Below, piece after piece: positions 41,462 to 50,636 of a stretch of 64,000 nucleotides of DNA. Source of the stretch: Janthinobacterium sp. CG3 (GTDB lineage: Bacteria; Pseudomonadota; Gammaproteobacteria; Burkholderiales; Burkholderiaceae_D); the NCBI RefSeq assembly GCF_000344615.1, contig NZ_KB467824.1, forward strand, positions 3,995,767-4,059,766, in the 5' to 3' direction. A program made the position numbers and the translations under genes. Every line of letters begins with the position of its first letter. The stretch's first letter is position 1. The notes beneath the pieces were generated by a model. The model was not told the DNA's origin and searched no databases. It saw nothing but the letters and a program-made list of their open reading frames with translations.

Positions 41462-41830
41462 TTACAGGACTTCCGGTGCCAGGGACACGATTTTCATGAA
41501 CTTTTCAGTGCGCAGTTCGCGCGTGACAGGTCCAAAAATGCGTGTACCGATCGGTTCCAGCTTGGCGTTCAACAGAACGGCGGCGTTGCCGTCGAACTTC
41601 ACCAGGGAACCGTCTTGACGGCGAACACCTTTTGCGGTGCGCACTACCACGGCGTTATAAATTTCACCTTTTTTGACACGGCCACGTGGCGCAGCAACCT
41701 TAACGGTTACCTTGATCACATCGCCAATGCCTGCATAACGGCGCTTGGAACCGCCCAACACCTTGATGCACATAACTTCTTTTGCACCGGTGTTGTCAGC
41801 CACTTCGAGCCGGCTTTCAGTTTGAATCAT
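41462..41830 (-). CDS. rplN: 50S ribosomal protein L14
   Basis: 122 residues ([20 protein letters not shown]). Intersubunit bridge protein. First gene after a 221-base gap, so it probably heads its own spc transcript. Confidence 0.99.
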   Translation of the reverse strand: MIQTESRLEVADNTGAKEVMCIKVLGGSKRRYAGIGDVIKVTVKVAAPRGRVKKGEIYNAVVVRTAKGVRRQDGSLVKFDGNAAVLLNAKLEPIGTRIFGPVTRELRTEKFMKIVSLAPEVL

Positions 41831-42008
41831 AGTATTCTCTTTCCCAACTTAAGCCGAAGAATCCACACAATTGTAGAACCACGGTCAGTCTTGGTCCCGC
41901 CAGATCCGCTCATGCAGAGCGAAACTGTTTGGGTGCATGACCTTCATACATCTACTGACCGCGGCCTACTGTCTGTGGCCAGACACTTTGCGGCGTTACA
42001 TGAACGAA

Positions 42009-42038
42009 GCCCGCTAGTATCACATACAATACGCGGGC
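42009..42038 (-). terminator. Stem-loop in the rpsQ-rplN gap (S10/spc boundary)
   Basis: GCCCGC pairs with GCGGGC, with an inner GTAT/ATAC extension. Read on the minus strand it lies 13 bases after the rpsQ stop and is followed by TTCGTT. The gap (41831-42051) also contains a minus-strand TACAAT near the rplN end that may belong to a spc promoter. The terminator strength is uncertain. Confidence 0.45.
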
Positions 42039-42051
42039 CTGCAAGAACTAA

Positions 42052-42324
42052 TTAGACAGTCGGTGCTGCTTGCACAACACGGGTAACTGTCCACGCCTTG
42101 GTTTTTGAGATCGGGCGACCTTCCTGGATCTCGACCGTGTCACCGGCTTTGACTTCGTTGGTCTCGTCATGCGCGTGATACTTGTTCGAACGCATGATGA
42201 TCTTGCCGTACAACGGATGCTTGACGTGGCGTTCGATCAGAACGGTGACGGTCTTGTCCATCTTGTCGGAAACCACTTTACCGATCAGCGTGCGCTTGAG
42301 CGGCTTTTTCACTGGATCGTTCAT
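42052..42324 (-). CDS. rpsQ: 30S ribosomal protein S17
   Basis: 90 residues with the OB fold ([20 protein letters not shown]). Early 16S binder. Its start overlaps the rpmC stop by 4 bases. Last gene of the S10 group; a hairpin follows. Confidence 0.98.
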   Translation of the reverse strand: MNDPVKKPLKRTLIGKVVSDKMDKTVTVLIERHVKHPLYGKIIMRSNKYHAHDETNEVKAGDTVEIQEGRPISKTKAWTVTRVVQAAPTV

Positions 42325-42512
42325 TTGGCTTCCTTCGTATTCATGACCGTCTTCACACGCGCGATATCGCGGCGCACCTTCTTGAGTTGCGAAGTGTTGC
42401 CCAGCTGTTGCGTAGCGATTTGCATACGCATGCCGAACTGTGCCTTCAACAAGTCATTCAGCTCTTTTTGCAGAGCTTCCTGGTCTTTGCCGCGGAGTTC
42501 AGTTGCTTTCAT
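42321..42512 (-). CDS. rpmC: 50S ribosomal protein L29
   Basis: 63 residues, helical hairpin ([18 protein letters not shown]). Lies at the tunnel exit near the trigger-factor site. Overlaps rpsQ by 4 bases. Confidence 0.98.
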   Translation of the reverse strand: MKATELRGKDQEALQKELNDLLKAQFGMRMQIATQQLGNTSQLKKVRRDIARVKTVMNTKEAK

Positions 42513-42525
42513 ATTTCAACTCCAA

Positions 42526-42945
42526 TTATTGGCCGACCTGGCGTACGACAAACGTCGTGGCCAGTGGCAGTTTCGATGCAGCAAGACGGAAAGCTTCCCG
42601 TGCCAGCGCTTCGTCAACGCCGTCCATTTCGTACAGTACTTTGCCCGGCTGAATTTCAGCGACGTAGTACTCAGGATTACCCTTACCGTTACCCATACGA
42701 ACTTCGGCTGGCTTGTTCGAGATTGGCTTGTCCGGGAAGATGCGGATCCAAATACGACCACCGCGCTTGATGTGGCGGGTCATCGCACGACGAGCCGCTT
42801 CGATCTGGCGCGCCGTGATACGGCCGCGGGCAACCGCTTTCAAACCGAATTCGCCAAACGACACGGCGGTGCCGCGCGAGTGGGAAATACCGGTGTTGCG
42901 GCCCTTCTGCTCTTTACGATACTTCCTGCGTGCTGGTTGCAGCAT
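42526..42945 (-). CDS. rplP: 50S ribosomal protein L16
   Basis: 139 residues ([17 protein letters not shown]). Important for A-site tRNA positioning. The loop [20 protein letters not shown] is conserved. Two bases from the rpsC stop. Confidence 0.99.
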   Translation of the reverse strand: MLQPARRKYRKEQKGRNTGISHSRGTAVSFGEFGLKAVARGRITARQIEAARRAMTRHIKRGGRIWIRIFPDKPISNKPAEVRMGNGKGNPEYYVAEIQPGKVLYEMDGVDEALAREAFRLAASKLPLATTFVVRQVGQ

Positions 42946-42947
42946 GA

Positions 42948-43775
42948 TTATTCTCCTGCTTTCTCAGCTGGTGCAGCGACAGCGCCGGCCGGTTTAGCGG
43001 CGGTGCGCACACGTGCAGCACCTGGTGCTGTGGATGGTTTCGCGCCAACGGGTGCGCGAGGGCGGCCGGTAGGCTTGCCATCGTCACGGCGTGGACCGCG
43101 GCTCTTCTTCTCGTCAGGAGGGGTATCGATGACTGGTGCGTCGCCGTTTGGCGCGCGGTCACCCTTGTATACCCAGACCTTGACACCGATGATGCCGTAG
43201 GTGGTCGACGCTTCGCTGGTACCGTAGTCGATATCGGCGCGCAGGGTGTGCAGAGGCACGCGGCCTTCGCGATACCACTCTTTACGGGCGATTTCGATAC
43301 CGTTCAGACGGCCGGACGACATGATCTTGATACCCAAGGCACCCAGACGCATGGCGTTTTGCATCGCGCGCTTCATCGCGCGGCGGAACATGATGCGCTT
43401 TTCCAGCTGCTGGGCGATCGAATCGGCGATCAGCTGCGAATCGATTTCCGGCTTGCGGATTTCTTCGATGTTCACGTGCACGGGAACGCCCATGATCTTG
43501 GTCAGCGCCGACTTCAGTACTTCGATGTCCTCGCCTTTTTTACCAATGACCACGCCCGGACGCGAGCTGTAGATCGTGAAGCGCGCGTTCTTGGCAGGAC
43601 GCTCGATGACGATGCGGCCAACCGAAGCGTTCTTCAGTTTCTTTTTCAGGTAAGCGCGCGCTTTCAGATCTTCGTTGAGCATGGCGGCGAAATTACCGTT
43701 GCCAGCGTACCAACGCGATGCCCAGTTACGGGTTACCGAAAGGCGAAAGCCTGTTGGATGTATCTTCTGTCCCAT
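42948..43775 (-). CDS. rpsC: 30S ribosomal protein S3
   Basis: 275 residues. mRNA-entry protein with the KH domain ([18 protein letters not shown]). The conserved fold ends near residue 210; the rest is a basic, Pro/Ala-rich tail of over 50 residues ([17 protein letters not shown]...) longer than in E. coli (233 residues), as in several betaproteobacteria. Confidence 0.98.
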   Translation of the reverse strand: MGQKIHPTGFRLSVTRNWASRWYAGNGNFAAMLNEDLKARAYLKKKLKNASVGRIVIERPAKNARFTIYSSRPGVVIGKKGEDIEVLKSALTKIMGVPVHVNIEEIRKPEIDSQLIADSIAQQLEKRIMFRRAMKRAMQNAMRLGALGIKIMSSGRLNGIEIARKEWYREGRVPLHTLRADIDYGTSEASTTYGIIGVKVWVYKGDRAPNGDAPVIDTPPDEKKSRGPRRDDGKPTGRPRAPVGAKPSTAPGAARVRTAAKPAGAVAAPAEKAGE

Positions 43776-43784
43776 CGTGACTCC

Positions 43785-44114
43785 TTAGTTGCCGACAGTC
43801 ACGTAAATGTGACAGGATTGTTTCGAGATACGATCACCCCGGCCCTTAGCGCGTGCTGTGAAGCGCTTCAGGACTGGACCCTTTTCGACGTAGATCGTCG
43901 TGACTTTCAGCTCGTCGATGTCGGCGCCATCGTTGTGCTCGGCATTCGCGATCGCGGATTCCAGAACACGTTTGATGATCGCAGCACCTTTTTTCGGGCT
44001 GAATTGCAAGATGTTGAGAGCTGCGTCAACTTTCTTGCCACGGATCAGGTCAGCAACCAGACGACCCTTTTGGTCCGACAGGCGCACACCTTTGAGGATA
44101 GCTTTAGTTTCCAT
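43785..44114 (-). CDS. rplV: 50S ribosomal protein L22
   Basis: 109 residues ([20 protein letters not shown]). Its beta-hairpin ([15 protein letters not shown]) lines the exit tunnel. The start overlaps the rpsS stop by one base. Confidence 0.99.
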   Translation of the reverse strand: METKAILKGVRLSDQKGRLVADLIRGKKVDAALNILQFSPKKGAAIIKRVLESAIANAEHNDGADIDELKVTTIYVEKGPVLKRFTARAKGRGDRISKQSCHIYVTVGN

Positions 44115-44389
44115 TATTTCTTAGCCTTTTTGTCAGCTGCATGGCCCTTGAACGTACGGGTCAGTGCGAATTCGCCGAGCTTGTGACCAACCATGTTTTC
44201 GGAAACATATACCGGCACGTGCAGCTTGCCGTTATGCACCGCGATCGTCAGGCCGATAAAGTCAGGCATGATCGTCGAACGACGCGACCAGGTTTTGATT
44301 GGCTTTTTGTCTTTGATTGCTTGCGCAGCCTCAACTTTTTTCACCAGGTGGGCGTCACAGAACGGCCCTTTTTTCAATGAACGAGTCAT
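44114..44389 (-). CDS. rpsS: 30S ribosomal protein S19
   Basis: 91 residues ([20 protein letters not shown]). Head protein partnering S13. Ends in a Lys-rich tail. Follows rplB by 10 bases. Confidence 0.99.
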   Translation of the reverse strand: MTRSLKKGPFCDAHLVKKVEAAQAIKDKKPIKTWSRRSTIMPDFIGLTIAVHNGKLHVPVYVSENMVGHKLGEFALTRTFKGHAADKKAKK

Positions 44390-44399
44390 GTGCTATCCC

Positions 44400-45227
44400 T
44401 TATTTCTTGCCGCGGCGCGAGACGATCATGGAAGTCGTACGCTTGTTACGGCGCGTCTTCTTACCCTTCGTCTGTTGGCCCCAAGGCGACACTGGATGAC
44501 GACCAGCTGCTGTTTTACCTTCACCACCACCGTGCGGGTGATCGACCGGGTTCATGACCACACCGCGGACGGTAGGACGAACACCGCGCCAGCGCATCGC
44601 GCCGGCCTTACCGATTTTACGCAGGCTGTGTTCGGCATTGCCGACTTCGCCAACCGTAGCACGGCACTCGATATGCACGCGGCGCACTTCGCCGGAGCGC
44701 AGACGCACCTGAGCGTAGACACCTTCGCGGGCCATCAGCACAACGCCGGCGCCGGCGGTACGGGCCATCTGGGCACCCTTACCTGGCAGCATTTCGACGC
44801 AATGCATCACGGTACCGACCGGGATGTTACGGATAGGCAAGCAGTTACCCGATTTGATCGGCGCTTCCGAACCGTTCATCACCGCGTCGCCAACGGCCAT
44901 GCCCTTGGTGGCGATGATGTACTGGCGCTCGCCGTCGGCGTAGCACAGCAAAGCGATGTTCGCGGTACGGTTTGGATCGTATTCGATACGTTCCACTTTC
45001 GCCGGGATGCCGTCTTTGGTGCGCTTGAAGTCGATCAAGCGATAGTGTTGCTTATGACCACCGCCGATGTGGCGGGTGGTGATATGACCGTTGTTGTTAC
45101 GACCAGCGGTCTTGGATTTCTTTTCAACCAGGGCTGCGAACGGACGACCTTTGTACAGGTCAGGGTTCACAACCTTCACCATGCCGCGACGGCCTGGTGA
45201 GGTTGGTTTCATCTTAACGAGTGCCAT
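44400..45227 (-). CDS. rplB: 50S ribosomal protein L2
   Basis: 275 residues from ATG 45227 ([20 protein letters not shown]). Near the peptidyl transferase centre. The conserved His region [13 protein letters not shown] is intact. The start overlaps the rplW stop by one base. Confidence 0.99.
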   Translation of the reverse strand: MALVKMKPTSPGRRGMVKVVNPDLYKGRPFAALVEKKSKTAGRNNNGHITTRHIGGGHKQHYRLIDFKRTKDGIPAKVERIEYDPNRTANIALLCYADGERQYIIATKGMAVGDAVMNGSEAPIKSGNCLPIRNIPVGTVMHCVEMLPGKGAQMARTAGAGVVLMAREGVYAQVRLRSGEVRRVHIECRATVGEVGNAEHSLRKIGKAGAMRWRGVRPTVRGVVMNPVDHPHGGGEGKTAAGRHPVSPWGQQTKGKKTRRNKRTTSMIVSRRGKK

Positions 45228-45544
45228 TATGCAGCCTCCTCGGAGAAGTTGATTTCCTGGCCAGGCTTCAGGCACACGAAAGCACGCTTGGTATGATTAC
45301 GACGACCGTTGAACTTGCCGGTGCGCTTCTGCTTACCTTGACGGTTCGCGGTTTGCACGGACAGAACTTCAACCTTGAACAGCAGTTCGACCGCTGCCTT
45401 GATTTCAGGCTTGGTTGCATCCGGCAGTACGCGGAATACAATTTGCTCGTTCTTTTCCGCGACCATGGTGGCCTTTTCGGAAATGACCGGCGCCAACAGC
45501 ACCTTCATCAAGCGTTCTTCGCTATGTTTCAAAATCGCGCTCAT
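45227..45544 (-). CDS. rplW: 50S ribosomal protein L23
   Basis: 105 residues. Exit-tunnel docking site for trigger factor and SRP. Conserved [11 protein letters not shown] and [15 protein letters not shown]. Overlaps rplD by 4 bases. Confidence 0.98.
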   Translation of the reverse strand: MSAILKHSEERLMKVLLAPVISEKATMVAEKNEQIVFRVLPDATKPEIKAAVELLFKVEVLSVQTANRQGKQKRTGKFNGRRNHTKRAFVCLKPGQEINFSEEAA

Positions 45545-46161
45545 GCCAACATCTCCTCAATCTTAGCCAATGCCAGCTTGGTGATCAGGATCTTCTTGTA
45601 GAACACCAGGGACAGCGGGTCTGCGTGACGCGGCTCAACGACGAGCACGTGTGGCAGGTTGCGCGATGCCAATTCCAGGTTTTCGTTCAACGTGTCAGTG
45701 ATGATCAGGACGGATTCAAAACCCATGCCGGTCAGCTTTTGCGACAGCAGTTTGGTTTTTGGCGCGTCGATCGTCAGATCGTCGATCACAGTCAGGCGGT
45801 CTTCACGAGCCAGCTGGGACAGAATCGAGCAGATACCTGCGCGATACATTTTTTTGTTCACTTTGTGGGTGAAGTTCTCGTCGGGCGAATTTGGGAAAAT
45901 CCGTCCGCCGCCGCGCCACAGTGGCGACGACGACATACCAGCACGCGCGCGGCCGGTACCTTTTTGGCGCCATGGCTTTTTCGTCGTGTGGTGAACTTCT
46001 TCACGGTCTTTTTGCTTGCGGTTACCGCTACGTGCATTCGCCTGATAGGCGATGACGACTTGGTGGATCAGCGCTTCGTTGTAATCACGGCCGAAAATAG
46101 TATCAGCAGCGACGACGTTGGAGCCGGCTTGACCTTGCGCATTCAGAAGCTTGAGTTCCAT
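45541..46161 (-). CDS. rplD: 50S ribosomal protein L4
   Basis: 206 residues. Tunnel protein, and in E. coli the S10 operon autoregulator. Conserved [21 protein letters not shown] loop region. Lies 3 bases after rplC. Confidence 0.98.
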   Translation of the reverse strand: MELKLLNAQGQAGSNVVAADTIFGRDYNEALIHQVVIAYQANARSGNRKQKDREEVHHTTKKPWRQKGTGRARAGMSSSPLWRGGGRIFPNSPDENFTHKVNKKMYRAGICSILSQLAREDRLTVIDDLTIDAPKTKLLSQKLTGMGFESVLIITDTLNENLELASRNLPHVLVVEPRHADPLSLVFYKKILITKLALAKIEEMLA

Positions 46162-46164
46162 CGT

Positions 46165-46821
46165 TTAAGCTCCCTTCTTTGCTTTGGTTTTGATGGCTGG
46201 CGAGACAACTACCTGGCCATTTTTCGCGCCTGGAACCGCACCCTTGACCAACAGCAGCTGGCGTTCGGTGTCGATACGGGCGACTTCGAGGTTTTGCATC
46301 GTGCGGGTAACGTCACCCAGATGACCGGTCATGCGCTTACCAGGGAAAACGCGACCTGGATCCTGCGCCATACCGATGGAACCTGGCACGTTGTGCGAAC
46401 GCGAGTTACCGTGGGTAGCGCGACCGGACGAGAAGTGGTAACGCTTGATGACGCCGGCGTAACCCTTACCGATGGTGATACCTTGCACGTCGATCTTTTG
46501 ACCGACTTCGAACAGCGAAGCGGCGACGACATCGCCAGCTTTCAGTTCGGCAGCTTTGTCTGCATCGACGCGGAACTCTTTCAACAGAGTACCTGCTTCG
46601 ACACCGGCTTTAGCGTGGTGACCAGCGACGGCTTTGTTCACGCGGGAAGCGCGACGTTGACCGAATGCGACCTGAACAGCGGAGTAACCATCTGTTTCAG
46701 TTGTTTTGACTTGCGCAACACGGTTGTTCGATACGTCCAACACGGTGACGGGAATCGAATCCCCTTCGTCCGTGAAAATGCGCATCATACCAACCTTGCG
46801 ACCGAGAAGGCCTAGGCTCAT
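46165..46821 (-). CDS. rplC: 50S ribosomal protein L3
   Basis: 218 residues ([20 protein letters not shown]). Early assembly protein reaching the peptidyl transferase centre. A GGAG ribosome-binding site precedes it. Unusually, it heads its transcript here: it is not joined to rpsJ but follows a consensus promoter and about 90 bases of leader. Confidence 0.98.
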   Translation of the reverse strand: MSLGLLGRKVGMMRIFTDEGDSIPVTVLDVSNNRVAQVKTTETDGYSAVQVAFGQRRASRVNKAVAGHHAKAGVEAGTLLKEFRVDADKAAELKAGDVVAASLFEVGQKIDVQGITIGKGYAGVIKRYHFSSGRATHGNSRSHNVPGSIGMAQDPGRVFPGKRMTGHLGDVTRTMQNLEVARIDTERQLLLVKGAVPGAKNGQVVVSPAIKTKAKKGA

Positions 46822-46918
46822 TTTTTCTCCATTCCCACCTGCGATTGGGCGGGGCTTGTTTAACTACAAAGTAACGTAGGACTCAAAAAAAAGGAACGAA
46901 TCCATACCGAAGCCGGCA

Positions 46919-46947
46919 AGTATATACCACAAAAACCCTTGACGCAA
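46919..46947 (-). promoter_or_regulatory. Sigma-70 promoter of the rplC-led ribosomal operon
   Basis: Minus strand: TTGCGT (46942-46947), 17 bases, TATACT (46919-46924). The start site would be near 46912, leaving a leader of about 90 bases before rplC. Strong match and ideal spacing; supports independent transcription of rplC onward. Confidence 0.7.
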
Positions 46948-47057
46948 CAAGTTAACACGGGGTATGGCAAAACCGCACAGCCGCGCCCGGCGCGGCTTGG
47001 CGGCGGTCCGGCGATGCTAGATCGACTGGGGAATGGGCGGGTTTTCCGCGCCGGCTG

Positions 47058-47113
47058 GCGCCGCGTTGCGCGGCGCTGGCGGTCGGGCGCGGCCGATGGC
47101 TATCGGCCGCGCC
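47058..47113 (-). terminator. Two adjacent strong hairpins after the Cys-rich small gene
   Basis: GGCGCGGCCGAT / ATCGGCCGCGCC (47086-47097 with 47102-47113, loop of four) is a perfect 12-base stem starting 11 bases after the stop at 47124. A second perfect 8-base stem lies at 47058-47076. No T-tract is seen, so termination may need Rho or rely on stem strength. Confidence 0.5.
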
Positions 47114-47123
47114 GCGGATTGGC

Positions 47124-47315
47124 TTACTGGTCGCAGGCCGGCAGGCAGTGGTCCAGAAGGCTCAGGCAAAGCGGACTCTGCGAACTCAGGTGCGCCGAGC
47201 AGACGGCGTATTTTTGATAGCACTCGGAATAGCACGCTGGATTGCCGCCGGAGGCAACCGCATAGGATGCGCTGAGGCTGCAGGCAAACAGGAAGGCGCC
47301 AAGTTTCTTGATCAT
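47124..47315 (-). CDS. Small secreted protein with six symmetrically spaced cysteines
   Basis: 63 residues, unknown family. A Sec signal peptide (about 1-22, MIKKLGAFLFACSLSASYAVAS) is followed by a 40-residue mature part with Cys at 28, 32, 39, 50, 57 and 61. The spacing is 3-6-10-6-3, a mirror pattern suggesting a disulfide-stapled helical hairpin. TAGGAGA precedes the ATG at good distance, and two strong hairpins follow the stop, so it looks like a real, separately expressed gene. It lies in the break between rpsJ and rplC, where ribosomal operons normally have no gap. No function can be assigned. Confidence 0.7.
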   Translation of the reverse strand: MIKKLGAFLFACSLSASYAVASGGNPACYSECYQKYAVCSAHLSSQSPLCLSLLDHCLPACDQ

Positions 47316-47717
47316 TGTTCAATCTCCTAGAATTTGAAAGTCAAGGTGGAAGCAATTCCGTGGGCGCGCCGCCACCTTTTACAGGCCGCCCCGGTACGAC
47401 ACCGGTCATACATCTAATGCCAATAGAGTACCGTAAACAATACCAAAACAACGCCAATTTATTGACAATTCTATTATTTTTTGCGCGCCTGGTGAGAACC
47501 CGGCCGCCGGGGGCGACGTGGCGCGGCGTGAAGTCGTCGGTGCGCAGCGCGTAGGCGGTGCCGCCGGCGATCGCCAGTCCGTGCTCGACAATGAGGACGG
47601 TTGTAGAGATGCGGGTGGACTGGCGTTCAATTGTGGACGGGTGTTGCGTTCGCGCGCCGGCCCTGCCGTAAAAACCAGAGACGTGAGGCCGGGGCGCCGC
47701 AGGTGCGGCCTGGCCGC
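47316..47717. other. 402-base gap with AT-rich promoter-like stretch and a possible decayed reading frame
   Basis: Near 47401-47480 the DNA is much more AT-rich than its surroundings; on the minus strand TTGTCA followed 17 bases later by TGGTAT, and other overlapping hexamers, may form the promoter of the small Cys-rich gene. On the minus strand one open frame runs without a start codon through this gap to a stop at 47341-47343 and contains a codon-biased segment (TTVLIVEHGLAIAGGTAYAL, about 47530-47600). It may be a remnant of a lost gene; I cannot name it. Confidence 0.3.
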
Positions 47718-48725
47718 TCAGCGGCGCTGGCGGAAGATCTCGCTCATCGTGCTCAGGAACTCGTCGTCAGCCATCCCCAGCTCGTCGTCCCGCTCGGCTA
47801 TCCGGTCGCGCCGCTGGCCGATCCATTTTTGCAGATATCGCAGTTCCGACAACCTTGGGAGGTCGTACTCGAGCTCCTCGAGATCGTCCTCCAGTGTCCG
47901 CAGGTCGTCGTCCAGGTCGCCCGACAACTGCGCCGGCGCCAGCTCGGGATACGGCGCAATGTCGTACTCCGTCTTGAATATGATCTCGACGTTCTCGATT
48001 TCGTCGCGCAGCTCGGCGAGCTGCTCGGACAACACCTGGCTGTATTGTTGCAGGCGCTGGTCCGGTAGCGCGTTGACCGTCACTTGGTCCAGGTGCTCGA
48101 TTTCGCGCCGCGCCGCCAGCAGCGCCGGCACGTCCCTGGCGGCATACGCGGCCAGCGACGCGGCCACCTGCTCGTCCTCGCCAGCCGGCCCGGGCTGCCC
48201 GCCCAGCGCGTCGCGGCGCCATTTCGTGGCGATCCGCGCGGCGGCCGCCAAGGGCGAGGCCCGCTCCAGGTCGACGCCAAACTGCTCCAGCAGCGTCGTC
48301 GACAGCGCGGCCTCCTGCGCGCCGGCCTCGGCGTCGTAGTCCTCGCCGCTGTATTTCTTGTAGAGTTGCTTGAGCGCGTCGTCGGCCCGCTCCGCCAACA
48401 GTTGCCCGGTGACGTCGCAGATGACGTCGGCGATGCCGATCCGGTCCTCCATGCCGACCTGCCGGCCGTCGTGGGCCTGGTCCAGCGCGAACACCAATTT
48501 GGTCTGCAGTTCGTCATAGCGGCGCTGCAGCGGCTGGTACTCGTCGGCAAAGCGACGTTCGTAGACGGCGATGGCCTGTTGCCACTGCACCAGATGGCGC
48601 CGCTCCTGGTCGACTAGTTGGACCAGCTTGTTGAACTGTTTTTGCGCGCCGGACAGTCCGGCCCCGCGTTTAATCTTGGGCAATCCCGCGCCTGTGGCAC
48701 CGGCCTTGGATGTTGATTTAGCCAT
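47718..48725 (-). CDS. Coiled-coil acidic protein of unknown function inserted between rpsJ and rplC
   Basis: 335 residues from ATG 48725, preceded by a strong GGGAGG. The N-terminus is basic and Gly/Lys-rich (about 1-30, LPKIKRGAGLSGAQKQFNKL), then long heptad-rich helices (about 30-105 and 215-300) and an acidic C-terminal region (SGDLDDDLRTLEDDLEELEY). No signal peptide, membrane helix or enzyme motif is visible. The N-terminal region reminds me of proteins sometimes labelled J-domain or DnaJ-like, but no HPD motif is present here, so I do not use that name. Codon use matches the genome. It has its own consensus promoter. Confidence 0.82.
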   Translation of the reverse strand: MAKSTSKAGATGAGLPKIKRGAGLSGAQKQFNKLVQLVDQERRHLVQWQQAIAVYERRFADEYQPLQRRYDELQTKLVFALDQAHDGRQVGMEDRIGIADVICDVTGQLLAERADDALKQLYKKYSGEDYDAEAGAQEAALSTTLLEQFGVDLERASPLAAAARIATKWRRDALGGQPGPAGEDEQVAASLAAYAARDVPALLAARREIEHLDQVTVNALPDQRLQQYSQVLSEQLAELRDEIENVEIIFKTEYDIAPYPELAPAQLSGDLDDDLRTLEDDLEELEYDLPRLSELRYLQKWIGQRRDRIAERDDELGMADDEFLSTMSEIFRQRR

Positions 48726-48744
48726 CACGCCCTCCCAAAAATGC

Positions 48745-48773
48745 AGTCTAGTTTTACCCACCGCCGCAGTCAA
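48745..48773 (-). promoter_or_regulatory. Sigma-70 promoter of the inserted coiled-coil gene
   Basis: Minus strand: TTGACT (48768-48773), 17 bases, TAGACT (48745-48750), 20 bases before the ATG at 48725. The match and spacing are excellent, so the gene need not depend on readthrough from rpsJ. Confidence 0.7.
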
Positions 48774-48807
48774 GCGCGGGACGCAAACAGCGCGCCCGTA
48801 AACGAGA

Positions 48808-48872
48808 TTGGGGCCGGAGGCGTTCAATCGAACGCGCCCGGCCCCAAGGTGCTGGCGGGACACCCCGCCGGC
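48808..48872 (-). terminator. Two tandem hairpins immediately after rpsJ
   Basis: An 18-base stem with two mismatches (48808-48825 with 48830-48847, loop AATC) is preceded on the minus strand by GCTGGCGGG / CCCGCCGGC (48851-48859 with 48864-48872). Both lie within 75 bases of the rpsJ stop and upstream of the next promoter. No long T-tract follows, but the structure should strongly limit readthrough. Confidence 0.55.
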
Positions 48873-48882
48873 TCAGAAACGA

Positions 48883-49200
48883 TTACTGCAGTTTGATTTC
48901 GACATCAACGCCAGCTGGCAGGTCCAGCTTCATCAGCGCGTCAACGGTTTTGTCCGTTGGGTCGACGATGTCCATCAGACGCTGGTGGGTGCGGATTTCG
49001 AACTGGTCGCGCGAGGTCTTGTTGACGTGCGGCGAACGCAGAACGTCGAAACGCTGGATGCGGGTTGGCAAAGGTACTGGACCCTTGACGACGGCGCCGG
49101 TGCGCTTGGCTGTTTCAACGATTTCCAGGGCCGATTGATCGATCAGTTTGTAATCGAAAGCTTTCAGGCGGATGCGGATTTTTTGATTTGGTGCGGACAT
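48883..49200 (-). CDS. rpsJ: 30S ribosomal protein S10
   Basis: 105 residues ([20 protein letters not shown]). Head protein, also the NusE antitermination factor. Conserved [29 protein letters not shown] region. Normally it leads directly into rplC; here it is flanked by a terminator-like hairpin after tuf and by tandem hairpins on its own 3' side, so it may be monocistronic. Confidence 0.98.
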   Translation of the reverse strand: MSAPNQKIRIRLKAFDYKLIDQSALEIVETAKRTGAVVKGPVPLPTRIQRFDVLRSPHVNKTSRDQFEIRTHQRLMDIVDPTDKTVDALMKLDLPAGVDVEIKLQ

Positions 49201-49276
49201 GGTATTTCCTTAAAAGAGCGAACCGGGTGAACAAACCACTCGCGGCAATGAATGACTGCTAAGGCTTGGGGTCGAC

Positions 49277-49282
49277 ATGATA
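49277..49282 (-). promoter_or_regulatory. Candidate extended -10 promoter of rpsJ
   Basis: Minus strand TGGTATCAT gives a TGn-extended -10 (TATCAT at 49277-49282), about 77 bases before the rpsJ start and after the tuf hairpin. No convincing -35 is present. Confidence 0.35.
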
Positions 49283-49331
49283 CCACTGAACAACGCGGTA
49301 AACACAGCGGCCCGCAATTTTGACACAACAA

Positions 49332-49349
49332 GGCCGGCGCGAGCCGGCC
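49332..49349 (-). terminator. Hairpin after tuf
   Basis: GGCCGGC, loop of four, GCCGGCC, then TTGTTGTGTC on the minus strand, 24 bases after the tuf stop. Likely terminator of the str transcript. Confidence 0.55.
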
Positions 49350-49372
49350 CTGTCTCGACGCTTAACGATTAA

Positions 49373-50563
49373 TTAGGCGAGGATTTTTGCAACAACGCCG
49401 GCGCCGACGGTACGACCGCCTTCGCGGATAGCGAAGCGCAGACCTTCTTCCATGGCGATCGGGTTGATCAACTTGACGGTGATCGACACGTTATCGCCTG
49501 GCATGACCATTTCTTTGTCTGCTGGCAACTCGATCGAACCGGTCACGTCCGTTGTACGGAAGTAGAACTGAGGACGATAGTTGTTGAAGAACGGCGTATG
49601 GCGGCCGCCTTCGTCTTTCGACAAGACATAGATCTCGCCGGTGAAGTGGTTATGTGGCTTGATCGAACCTGGCTTGGCCAACACTTGACCGCGCTGCACG
49701 TCTTCGCGCTTGGTACCGCGCAACAGCAAACCAACGTTGTCGCCGGCCATACCCTGGTCCAGCAGCTTGCGGAACATTTCCACGCCGGTGCAAGTGGTTT
49801 TGACGGTGTCGGTGATGCCGATGATTTCGATTTCTTCGCCGACTTTGACGATACCGCGTTCGATACGACCGGTCACAACGGTACCGCGACCCGAGATCGA
49901 GAACACGTCTTCGACTGGCATCAGGAAGGCGCCATCGACTGCGCGCTCTGGCGTAGGGATGTAGGTATCGAGCGCATCGGCCAGACGCATGACCGCGTCA
50001 ACGCCCATTTCGCCCTCAACGCCTTCCAGCGCCATACGTGCCGAACCTTTGATGATAGGCACGTCGTCGCCTGGGAAGTCGTATTTCGACAACAGCTCGC
50101 GCACTTCCATTTCAACCAGTTCCAGCAACTCGGCGTCGTCGACCAGGTCGCACTTGTTCAGGAACACGATGATGTATGGAACGCCAACTTGGCGGGCCAG
50201 CAGGATGTGTTCGCGGGTCTGCGGCATTGGGCCGTCGGCTGCGGAGCACACCAGGATCGCGCCGTCCATCTGCGCTGCGCCGGTGATCATGTTTTTGATG
50301 TAATCGGCGTGGCCTGGGCAGTCAACGTGAGCGTAGTGGCGCGCTGCGGTTTCGTACTCGACGTGGGCGGTGTTGATGGTGATACCGCGCGCTTTTTCTT
50401 CCGGTGCCGCATCGATCTGGTCGTATGCTTTGGCTTCGCCGCCGAATTTCTTCGCCAGCACGGTTGCGATAGCAGCCGTCAGGGTGGTTTTACCGTGGTC
50501 GACGTGACCGATGGTGCCGACGTTGACGTGCGGCTTGGTCCGCTCGAATTTACCTTTTGCCAT
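49373..50563 (-). CDS. tuf: Translation elongation factor EF-Tu
   Basis: 396 residues. Delivers aminoacyl-tRNA to the ribosome. GTPase motifs [22 protein letters not shown] and NKCDLVDD are intact. Last gene of rpsL-rpsG-fusA-tuf, 73 bases after fusA. Many betaproteobacteria carry a second copy near secE; that is outside this window. Confidence 0.99.
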   Translation of the reverse strand: MAKGKFERTKPHVNVGTIGHVDHGKTTLTAAIATVLAKKFGGEAKAYDQIDAAPEEKARGITINTAHVEYETAARHYAHVDCPGHADYIKNMITGAAQMDGAILVCSAADGPMPQTREHILLARQVGVPYIIVFLNKCDLVDDAELLELVEMEVRELLSKYDFPGDDVPIIKGSARMALEGVEGEMGVDAVMRLADALDTYIPTPERAVDGAFLMPVEDVFSISGRGTVVTGRIERGIVKVGEEIEIIGITDTVKTTCTGVEMFRKLLDQGMAGDNVGLLLRGTKREDVQRGQVLAKPGSIKPHNHFTGEIYVLSKDEGGRHTPFFNNYRPQFYFRTTDVTGSIELPADKEMVMPGDNVSITVKLINPIAMEEGLRFAIREGGRTVGAGVVAKILA

Positions 50564-50636
50564 TTTATTCTTCCTTAGAACAATGATTGATATGTACGGG
50601 CTGGAATTCTCGTGAAATCCAGCCCGGAATTGCGTA

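Noticed and set aside
47406..47630. 74-codon minus-strand frame as a gene
   Set aside because: Ser/Pro/Thr/Arg-rich out-of-frame translation with no start context or similarity; a different frame in the same DNA looks more gene-like.
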